Under the pieces are notes generated by a model. The model saw only the letters and a list, made by a program, of their open reading frames with translations, was not told where the DNA came from and ran no database searches. A program made the position numbers and the translations under genes. A stretch of 64,000 bases of DNA, taken from Undaria pinnatifida. Its lineage: Eukaryota > Sar > Phaeophyceae > Laminariales > Alariaceae. Numbering within the stretch: the first letter of the stretch is position 1; each line of letters begins with the position of its first letter. Location of the stretch: positions 5,519,288 to 5,583,287 of the forward strand of contig JABAKD010000010.1 of assembly GCA_012845835.1 (NCBI GenBank), written 5' to 3'. Below are positions 47,085-58,100 of the stretch, piece by piece.

Positions 47085-48657
47085 AACCCCCGGGGGGTGT
47101 CGCAAGTTGGAGAGGGGGGGGGGGGGACTCTTGAAGATTATTTTTGTGTAGCAAAGAAAAAATAAGTAGCCACCGCGCAAGTAACCCAGCCAAGAGACAC
47201 CGACCAGCCCAAACGAGTTAATAGCTTAGTCTACTTCCAGTCGCTGTTGCTTACATATACAAAAAAAAAGGTTGGCGGTGTTTATTCCAGTACTTGGATC
47301 ATACACGGACAGACAGGCAGATGGACGGACAAATTCGGAGTTTTGACTGCAGAAAACCTCACTAAAACAGGGGAAATTCATGCCGTCTCTTCGGCTCTCC
47401 CACTAAAAAATCGCCATCACCCCCGTAACCCGTATACTTGTAGTCCTATCGTGCAGCCGTTGCGTAGTGATCGTTTAGTGCCAGAAATGTCACTTTCACA
47501 AACGCGTGCTCTGGCAGTCTTCGCTTTCGCGCGAGCTAGCCGGGATGACACTCGTGAAAATTCGCAAAGACAAGCAGGCCATTTATTCCGTAGGACCTCT
47601 TATTTCCAATTAATATCACACAATTTCAAGCTGCCTTGCGTATTGTGTTTTCGGTGACCGACATACAGACCCACAATGGTAGCTACCCCCGCGTCAGATA
47701 GTCTCCAGATGTTGCACTCCAAGAGATGACTGTTTATGGCGTACGTCGGTCTCACCATCTGCGGGATTGGGCTAGGTTTTAACGTTGTCGCATCTCTAAA
47801 TAAAATCGCCACCATCGTAGCCGTGCTGTGCAGCGGCCCGTACAGTGATAACGTGTGGTGCCGGAAAAAAAAAAAACGTTTCCAAAATTTACACGCACGT
47901 CCACACGCGCGACGTCGGCAGGGGAGGCAATACACTGTGTCGGTGTGGCAAATAAAACAACGCACGTCCTGATTATATACCAGGCAAAAACGAGTCATTA
48001 ATTGCCTCACTAAAGGAAGGCATCGCCCAACCGAGGCATTCACAGCTTTGCAGACAGTGGCAGCCATAGTCAGACAAAAAACTCAACACAGCAAGCCCTG
48101 ACCAAGGGCGTATCGGACTCCACACTCTCGAAAATTATGGCTGGCACCACCCGCATTGGTCGTGTGACAACAGCCTGTCGGCTACCCGTGTATGCGCGCT
48201 TTATCCCAATCCTATAAAGAGACCAGCGCATCTCGCGCGTGTCGTTCCGCACCCGCCGTCTTGCGCTAAATAATTTTGCACTCCCCATGGTGGTGCAAGC
48301 AATGTCTGCCTGGTTGGTGAAAACGCGACGTGCTCCGTCCCGGCATTGTAAGAATGCGAGGGTCTATACCATATGGTCATACGACTACGGCCGTGCATGA
48401 TATGAGCACACTCCTACGCCCCCCTTCCCTCCCTCGCGCGTGGAGAGCGAAAACAAAACGCCCGGCCGCGACACCGGCGGTTGATCGCCGATCCATTTCG
48501 TTGTCTACTTGGTATGGCGTTCCCAACCGTCCACAAATTCCCGAGATTTTTCCGAGATAAATCGTTCCGAAAGAAAATATCAGTACATAAAAGTGACCCC
48601 TCCCGCGTAAGATGATGCCACTTGCTTGATAAGATAGCCATTGTTTTTCGACCCAAT
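47085..48657. other. Intergenic stretch between convergent genes, nothing recognised
   Basis: It has long open frames on both strands (up to 155 codons at 47,600-48,067 reverse) without family motifs, and no repeats of known type. A GGGATGACACTCG...AGACAAGCAGGC segment at 47,542 has a weaker relative at 46,497. Confidence 0.4.
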
Positions 48658-48805
48658 CGATGACTTCTTCAAAGAATGGCGAGTCAAATGACTCCTTCCA
48701 AAAGTTTGACCAATCAGATGACTCCTTTCATAAGTTTGACCACTCAGATTACTCCTCTAAAAAAAGAAGGAACAATCACATGACTCTTCTCAAAAGCTTG
48801 ACCTA
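48658..48805. repeat. 30-bp tandem repeat, about 4 copies, just past the DUF1995 stop
   Basis: Units of ATGACTCCTTCCAAAAGTTT plus GACCAATCAG. It lies about 30 bp beyond the stop codon on the reverse strand, so it probably falls in the 3' UTR or terminator region of the DUF1995 gene. Confidence 0.85.
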
Positions 48806-48835
48806 TTTTAGAAAAACAGCGGAAACGAAAAAAAC

Positions 48836-48949
48836 TTATGTCCGCCAGTTGGAAGACTCTTCTATATCCGAATCTTCTTCCCACCACGTGCGGTTCTTGA
48901 AGCCCTTTCGGAAGAAGGAGGTCACCGCGTTGTCCTTCTCCTCATCGAG
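48836..48949 (-). CDS. DUF1995/LPA3-like exon g, C-terminus and stop
   Basis: Encodes LDEEKDNAVTSFFRKGFKNR, then TWWEEDSDIEESSNWRT and TAA. The F-RxGFKNxTWWEED block is a hallmark of the LPA3-type C-terminus. Acceptor TTTTCTCCAG. Confidence 0.92.
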   Translation of the reverse strand, partial: LDEEKDNAVTSFFRKGFKNRTWWEEDSDIEESSNWRT

Positions 48950-49072
48950 CTGGAGAAAAAAGTCAAAGCACACGTTTCGAAAAAAAAATGCACGTGAACA
49001 GTAAATCAAGTCGCGTTTCGAAAACAATGTAAGATGACACCGCGAAAGATGGCAGGCAGGCAGGCAGGCGGG

Positions 49073-49112
<40 letters not shown>

Positions 49113-52100
49113 CAAGGCAGGGGTAGGTGCGAAAACGTGTATAATAACAAAGAAAAGAAAGAACATACCTACCTTGCAGGTCGTCGCGGACACTAATCGG
49201 CACAAAACAAATCATCTTGCACGTCACCACGGACACCAATGGGCACAAGAGAAAAAAACAATGCATGTCGTTGCGGAATACCTTAAGCGCGTTCGTAAGC
49301 TCGTCCTTGAATTCCCCGAGCGATTGCCGCTTCGTCGAGGTGTGGACCTACAACACAAAACAGAACGTTGGCATACATGAAATGACAACAAGGCGGGCGG
49401 GCGGGCGGGTGGGCGATCGGGGGGGCGGGTAGGCGGGGGGGGGGGGGGGGGTGTACTCAATTATGTGCATGGTCGTAGTCGTATGACCATAGACCCTCGC
49501 GGGTAGGCGGAGGGTGGGGGAGGGGGTGGGCGGGCGTATTGAAAAAGGAACAGCGCTGCACCAGGGAATCACTATTGTGAAAAAGGTATGACATCAGCCG
49601 TCGACGCATACCAGGTAGTCAACTAACTGAGGGTTTATTTTCTATTTTCGGATCGCCTGCAATAAACGCGTCATCACTTATCATGGTAGTGGTTAGGGGT
49701 ACACACACCCCCAGCCGTGGTGGGGGCACATACACTAAAATATATTATCATATCGTCTCCCTCGCAGGTGGAAATTATGTGATGTCTTGCGATACAGAAT
49801 TATGAACAAAGTAGAGCTATTTCCAGGGCTTTTCGCGGATCATGACCCGACCCGCTGATCAAGTCAGGAGGTTCTCAAAATCTCGCGGGTCGAGTGGGGT
49901 CGGGTCAGGAGGTGTGTGAAATCTCACGGGACGAGACGGGTCGGGTTGGGTCGGGTCGGGTCGGGTCGGGTCGGGTCAGGAGGTTTTAAATGTCGCGAGT
50001 CGGGACGGGTTGCCCTGACTCGACCTAACCTGTGAAAAGACCTGAATTAATTCACGCCTACAGCAGTGTCTCGAAGGTGGATATAATGTTAGTCGACGAT
50101 GTTTCGTTTCCATGGTATCGGCAAGGGAGGTAGAAAAGAAGGAAGACAAACAGCGTCCAAAATAAGGAGAGACCGAGGGATAGCAAAGCGTTTCGTATTT
50201 TACGACACTCTAAACGAAAACTTGTACGAGCGTCCATCCGGTCTTATTAAAAGCGCGGTCGCCACGAGATGGAAACCCTGTAGGGCGGCCTAACTAAAGG
50301 CGGAGCGACTTCTGCCGACCGGTCGCGCACGCCCCTTCGTCGTGGCAGCACACATGCAAGGAGGCCGCAGGCATCCTCTAACGTCCCGCCAAATAATGGA
50401 CATCCTCTCGTAACGGCCCTCCAAGAACAGACATCCTCCAACACCTCTCAAAAGAAGCAACCCTGACGTTCTTCCGAAGAACCAGCAAAACCGGAATCAC
50501 CAGGCCGTCATAGGGCTACTTTAACATATGTATGCCAGGTATAAAACAAAAAAATGTCGCGATGGTGGACATTTAGAGCCGAGTTATGTGTCGTATCAAG
50601 TTTTATACGCTTATCAAATATGGCGATATTTTCATCGAATATCGCTTTTGTTTTTTTTTGTCACTCCAAGTGGATATTTGTAGGACCTTTTTCGGGTAAG
50701 GTCCGCAAATTCACTTGTTTGTGTTCCATCACAACTTGTCTAGACCCCTGATGTATCTGGAAAAAAGGTGACACTCAGTTTCATATGGCATAATTTGCGC
50801 ATACCAAATATCGCGATGCAGAAAAAAGCTCAAGAGAGTCAAAATATCACCCTCCCTTGAGTCTTAAATATCTCTAAGGTGCACGTCTTATTTCGTACTT
50901 TGTTATTTTTTCCTCCGCCAGGATAGATGTTTTTTACCTTACATTAAAACCACGGTCTAGACTTCAAGGAGATGAGCAAAAACGTGTAAAATGAACAAAC
51001 ATCATTCTAGTGCTTACCACAAGGGTCCACGGGACGCAAAAAATGCCCCCGCCTCAGAACGCCTCCAATTCTCCCTAAACTCACCTTCTCACTTTATTTT
51101 TTACATTATTTAATGTTAATCCTCCCGCGGAGGGGTAAAAGGAACCTCCACCACTGGAAACATTATTTCTTACCAAGCCCAAGTAGTCTGTACCAATATC
51201 GCGGGTTCAGTTCTGCAGGGGGCTCCCCAAACTTCCACGTCACGTGTCGTGTGCCAATTCGACTCGGTTGCCGATACAACGTTGCCGCCGTGGCAGCAAC
51301 GGCAGCGCAAGGTTCAGGGGCTCGTCGGAGAGTGCGTAGAAGCCAGCACGCGACCATGACCGTCTATACGCCCAATGGAAAACAAATGCGTTTAACCCCT
51401 TTGGGCAGTGATACACGTTACCATGGTATTTGACATTTCTAACCATTTTTATCCCAGTGACGCCATCAGGGGGAATTTCGACCGGTAGTATTTCCTATGG
51501 GTCAGGGTTAGGGTGAGGGTTAGTCAGCATTGTTGAAAATACACAATAATGTAGGACACTCCCCTTCGGGCATCAGAGGCAAACATTGTAGGGAAAAAAC
51601 GGTCCATTAAAGAATCCGCCACACGATAAAAATCCGGGCCGCGGGGGCAAAAGGGATGTGTGCGGACTGCAAATGTAAGGAGCTGCGCGGCACACGGGCA
51701 GCTCGGTGGCAACATTTATAGTGCTGCTTCATGCTCTTCCTGGACGGCTCATTTCGAGTAGGGGTTACACCTTTTGAGCTAAGAAAAAGGTATACCTGGC
51801 CGGTTGACCTCCTCAAGAACTACCGGTTAGTCTACTCTAATAATTTTTACACCTTTTGAGCCAAAAAAAGGTATACCTGGCCGGTTGACCTCCTCAAGTG
51901 AAGAACTACCGGTTAGTCTACTCTAATAATTTTTACACCTTTTGAGCCAAAAAAAGGTATACCTGGCCGGTTGACCTCCTCAAGTGAAGAACTACCGGTT
52001 AGTCTACTCTAATAATTTTTACGTACATACTTTTTTTTTACGACTAGACTAGACTGGACTAGACTTGGGCATAAAAGCTGAGTCGAGTTGCACGAACGAA

Positions 52101-55100
52101 TGATGTCGAAGTCGCGGTTCGGGTGATGATGATATTGAGCCCGTCATGCTAGGAGGTCAGGAATTTTCCGCTTCACTCCTACCGAGGAAAGGCTCGGACG
52201 CTTGGAAATAACGAAATCGTCGCTTTTTTGGTCCAAATACATGGACCCCAAGCGGGTTAACTAATGACCTCATACGCTGTTATTGCTGCTGCCTGGTCCC
52301 CATTCTACTGACACGGTGGTTTACCCTTCTACCCTTTCCCCGGGGTTTACGCAAATTTCTTTGGTTGATATTACGCGCCTCATCGCCAGGTGTATATGGC
52401 GGACACGCTGTGCTCCCAAAACCTCGTTCAGAATAATAGTACTTTAAGCGCCGTTTTACGTGTAGACGACCGTGACAGCGTCAGTTTCCGCTCGTTTCCC
52501 CTCTCACCCTCTTGTAGCGGCTTCCCACGTCGAGGAGGCACTGGTAGGCCCCCGGGTAGACGCGGAACTGCGCCCCCTGGTAGTTAACGAGGAAAGGCTT
52601 TTTCGAGATGGTGCGAGAGTACGCCCGCGTGCGCAGCAGGTACACCGGCTTGACCCTGCACAAGAACTCGTAGTGCAGGCTCTGTATGCGGGTAGTCGCG
52701 AGGAAGCAGGGAGGGGAGGAGGAGGGGTGGTGGTGGGGGGGGGTTCTCATTTGTTTCTTGTCATAGTCATTATTTACCATTGAACACGCATCCCTGTCGA
52801 GACGGAGCATAGTCTTAGGACCATGGCAATGAGGGGGGAGTGTAATCATCGCATCAGGCATGCATGGCCGCAGTCCATAGCAGTCCGTAGCACGCAGGAC
52901 TATGAACCCTCGCACCCCTGCAACAGCAAGAGATACACGTTTAGGTTTTATGCATTCGATCCGTGCGCGTGTGGCGGTTGCATCTCTCGCCAAAACAAAT
53001 AAAGGAGGACCCAAATCCTCCCTCCCCCCCCTCCCGCCTCCCCCCCCCCTGAAACATCGGGCACGCACGCCTCCGGGCCAAACCAACGACGACACATGCA
53101 CAAACACAAGAACGTTCGAAAAGGGCGACGCCGTGCGTGATTCTCGTAGCGACCCTCAAGTCACAATGAGAAAGGGGAATGCCCGCGTGTGCGACGGCTG
53201 CGCGCAGAACACACACGCGCGCAAGAGACCCGTGCGCAACACATGGACCAGAGTACCACAAAACTTTGCGCGGACGCACTCCATACAAGGGCAAGCGAAA
53301 GGATAGCCCCGCGCGTGATCTCTCCGCACGAGAGAGGCATGAAAGGCGTGCCGCACGCCGTTAATCCAAGCCGCAAGCTTAGCCTCGAGCCTAATGAAAA
53401 AATAAAAAATACGCCCACGCGCACGTCCACGCCCACTCGCCTTAGGAGGGAATGCGGGCAGCCCGAGGTCCCCCCTGAGCGTGTCCAGGCGAAGGTTAAA
53501 GAACACAATTTTGGCATCCGGCTTGATCTTGTGCAGCTCCTTCAGGTCCGGCAGCTCCTGGCAGGAGAAAACAAGGGCCACGTAGATATCCGTCCCCTCT
53601 ATTGGCTGTTTACGTAGGTCAGAGCGGAAGGGCGGGGGCGGGCGGCGACGACGGCGGAGGCAGCAGCGGCACGGGGGGGGGGGGGGGGCACTGATTTATT
53701 GCTCGACTTAGTCATTTGACCATTGACCCCGCATCCCTTTCGAGACGGAGCACCGTCCCTGCTCCATATAAGAGACACCTCCAACATGCGGGCACTCATT
53801 ACGTTGCTTGAGGATATCGCATGTTTTTTTTCACGTCTATCTTGGTTCCTTCCTGTTCGGCCGTCTGCGTGTTGGGGGGGTGATCGTCGTATCAAGCATG
53901 TTCATAGTTCGTAGGACTGTAGACTATCTCGCATACACTCCCCCCACAATGCCGGGAAGGAGCGCGCCGCCTTCCTTCGTCGATCAGACAGAAAGGGAGC
54001 GCGGGGTGGAGGTGAGGAGAATAGGCGCGCGACCAAGACAAAGGGTGCGGTATTGTAGTATCATATCCCATTTTTCATTACCAAGGTTGGCCCATTCGCA
54101 CGAGTGTCGCACGAGTGACTCTGTATATCTCACGGACAACTTAGTGCGTTAGGCGGTATTTTTCGGCGCAGAGTGCCTTACCTTACCTCACCGTTCCATG
54201 GCGGAATCGTATCGCCAAATTAAAACAGCACGAAGACTTAATTTAATACCGCAAAGTAATAGAGGGGTCACTCGAGCGAGTGACCCCGAGTCTGAAAAAA
54301 CAAAAAACAAAAGAGACGCCCCTACTGCAGCCTTGATCCGGAGGCGGGGCACAAACATCGGCGTCGGTCGATTGATGCGACACGACGGGTAGAGCCGTTG
54401 TGTTTCGAGAGCCGGGGACATGACTGGACTTGTTTATAAGTCTCAACTCCGGATAAACGGGAGGGCGAGGGCGGGGGGAAGATAAGCGTGTGACGGGTGC
54501 GTTGCACAAAATATCGGCGCCGGTCGAATCACGCTCAAGCCCAACACTGCAAGCCGTAATCTCGCCTGCTAACCTCGATCACCAGCCGCGACCGAACCGA
54601 ACGAAACGGAACGGAATGGAACGGAATCAAACTGAACCGAATCAAACTGACTGAACCGAATCAGACTGAACCAAATCAGACTGAACCGAACAAAACCGAA
54701 CCAAACAGAACAGAACAGAACAACCACGCTCAAAGCCCAAAACCAAAACGAAAAACGAAAACCAAGCAATTTTCTTCCTAACCTCGATGACCCCAGTGCC
54801 GCGACCGACAAAGCTCATCAGCAGCGCGTCAAGACTTGCCGCTGTTCGCCTCCTGACGACATAAAGCGACACCGGGAAGGACACACATGCACGGCAATAG
54901 CAAAAAAAAACACGTTTTCGTGAGCGCCTACTGTTTACAAAAAAGAGGCGGTGCGAACAGGGAAAAAAGGAAGCGGTGGGGGACAAGGGAGTTGTCTCGC
55001 AGAACAAGCGGGGGGGTGGGGTCGGAAATACGTTGGTGTGTACGCTTTTGATTTGTAAAAAAAAAAGGAGCTTAACCATGGCCCACTGTACTGAATCAAA

Positions 55101-58100
55101 GGTGGGTTTAGCGGACGTCAAAAAATCGGCGAGGAAGTTAGTCTCGTTCTTTCAATTTCTCGACCAAGAGCTAGATAGTGGTTCTGGTTTCGCGCACTGC
55201 AAACACTGTTGCGCGGCACCAATGGAAGTCAAGCAGGCAAGGCACGACGCCGATCGCACCACGCGGAACACGCCCCCAACAACTACGAGTACACGTATTT
55301 CAGACCACACTGGACGGAAACATAAAGACCGTTTGTTTTGGTACTCCGAATTATACCCCCCAACGAAACGGTCCTTATAAAAACAAGGACCGTTCAAAAA
55401 CACAGTAGAGGTTCCTGCATAGAGCCGGTTGCCCTCTATAGTGCCGGTTGCCCGCTTTTGCGCCTGTGAAATAATTTGGCAGATAGAAACGAGTAGTGTC
55501 AGTGTGAGGAGCAGTGCCGGTTGCCGCTATAGTGCCGCTATTTCCCTCTATAGTGCACACACCGGCACCATAGAGGAACCACAACATACTCGTGTGTAAA
55601 GACCGTTTCGATATTCGGATTGACACCCCCAGCAGTCTTTATATTTTCGTCCAGATTGGTATATAGAAAAAAAAATCTAGACACGTCAGCTGAGTTCGAT
55701 AAATTTAGGGTCGATACTCATCTTTGCAAGCTGCGTGATACACCGGCCGCTATTTATCCCCCCTTCAGCCGAGGGCCCCTATATACTCTGATCCGCTGTT
55801 GAACTCCGCCAGATCGATTGCGTACATACAGTACAGCAAACCAGGCAATAAGCAAAGTCAAACCAACATTATGGTGTTTGCGAACTACCAATTGTGGTTT
55901 GGGCAGCAGTTGGGTAGAAAAACATATAATACTATTAATAGTATTTGAACCGCCGACATTCACATTCCAAGGACAAAAAATCAGCGAAAGATTAGGTTAG
56001 AAATACATAGTTCACGGTACACTCTGGTACCATTTTTAGCTTTTTTCTGACCCTAATTTTTTCGTGGGTTGGCTGATCTTGGGCGTACGATGTTCTTCGG
56101 TTGAGTTTCAATACTATTCTTACATACTTTCCAACCCAAGAGAGGCTGAAAAAAATCGCAAACTCCCTGCTTACAGAAATCGCAAACACCCTACGATCTG
56201 AAGGAACAAAACAAATCCGTCAGCCGTTTTACTGACGTTAGTGTACAACGCAAAAACATTCCCCGAAATAAGAAACCCAGGCAGGGTCCATATTTCTGCT
56301 TTTCGTTTCGTGTCCTGGTATTGTCGGGATATCTCACCCACTGCTGCGCAGAGTGCGCAACATTACCCCCGGTGAGATTTCCGCTCCCCCCTCGTCTTCG
56401 ATGGCGCGGTCCAACTCCGCTTCGTCGGGGAGAAGAACAGAAACTTCCTGCAAAAAAAAAAAAAACAGGAGAGGATCAACGCCAAAAGAAGCGTTTGGAC
56501 GAAGGGGAAGTGGGTGACATGAAAGCGTTTGTCTTTTGGGTCAGCGGTAGGTAGACTGTCATTTCTTGTTGGCGATTGCGCTGGAGTTCGAACCCCGCAA
56601 GATGAATCTATCCTTCTCCCCAAGATACGTTAGCTTACGTTAGTCCTAGTTTCACCGCAGAGCGTTGCGAGCATTTTCCCTTTGTTTTTCACGTCCAGCC
56701 CCTGCCTCAAAAGCTCTTTTCCATTTCTGCACTTCCGATCGTCTGCGTGTGGCTCATTTCGCGACATTCATTCGTAGCCCGCCTCTTTCCGATTCTCACT
56801 ATCAATCGCGGGATTTTCTCTTGTACGCGACAATAAACACAAGGTACGTTTTTTTCTCTTTCGTGCTGCATTCGGAGCGAAACTTTGCATTCATGACACG
56901 CAAAAGACAGACTACGCCATAAACTCGTCTGTGGGCTGGTCGGCGCCACTTGCCGGGTTACTCGCGAGAGTCATCCCACAACAGGGGTTTCACTTTTGGG
57001 GTCAAACGTTTTTGGCCGGGGTTGAGCTCCTCAAAGTGTGAAACTATCAGTTGGTACGATAATCTTTACGAACATCTTTGTTTTAGGACTATTAGTATTA
57101 AAATATCATAGAGCATAGAAATGATTGTCGGGTTTGCGCGAACGAGTGTCTTGGAAGGCATTTTTCGGGTGATGATGGTGAGATATTGAGCTCCTCGTGA
57201 TATGAGATCAGAAAATTCTTAGAATCTGCTGCAGCCCCAGCATGGGATGACTTGCGGAAAATTCTCAGAATCTGCTGCAGCCATAGCACGGGATGACTCG
57301 CGGAAAATTCTTGAGAATCTTCTGTAGCCCTAGCATGGGATGACTCGCGGAAAATTCTTACAATCTGCTGCAGCCCTAGCATGGGATGACTCGCGGAAAA
57401 TTCTTACAATCTGCTGCAGCCCTGGCACGGCATGACTCGCGTAAAATTCTTAGAATCTGCTGCAGCCCTACCACGGGATGACTAGCGAGGTGGCTATTTG
57501 TTTGTAGTACGCGCAGTTGTCAAGCGCCTCCCCCCCCCTCCCCCCTTTTCAACTTGCGAAACCCCCCGGGGTTTCAAGTAACTTCTCATACAACTGCACC
57601 CACGTTTTTGGGAACAAATTACTTGGAATTACTGTAAGAAAAAAAAAAACAGTTTTGCTAGTAAAAGGGTGAACTTGATATTATTTGCACGTCATATTGT
57701 TTCGTATGCCGCATTGTTTGCATGGCATATCGCTTGCGTTCCATATTGTTTGCATGCCATATTGTTTGCACGCCATATTGCAATCTCCGATATCTCCAGC
57801 TGCTGGGTACCACAGTAGTACAGGCTTGGATGAACTCAAGGTTTTTCTCGCGGAGTCTATCGCCCCCTTGTTGTCCTCGTACACGCCAATGCTCATTGGT
57901 CCTAGACTGGGCACCAGAAGCACCAGTATCCCCCTAACATACAATGCCTGCTTGACCCCGTTTGCTATGGCTACGTATTCCGCCTCCGTGGTAGATAGGG
58001 TGACGCACTTCTGAGTCCTAGAGAACCAAGATACTAGCGTACGCCCTCAACAAATGGCTACACCAGAAACGGAACGCCTGTCCTTTACCTGGTGGGCGTA

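Noticed and set aside
53156-53440. Extension of DUF1995 exon d through the open frame toward 53,156
   Set aside because: The conserved family sequence ends at FPPK and resumes at exon e with LHYEF in phase. The extension is Arg/Gly-rich intron sequence.
57214-57490. A copia 3' LTR between the 45-bp satellite and RNase H
   Set aside because: No matching sequence exists near the gag end at 62.6-63.3 kb, and the satellite belongs to the R1 repeat.
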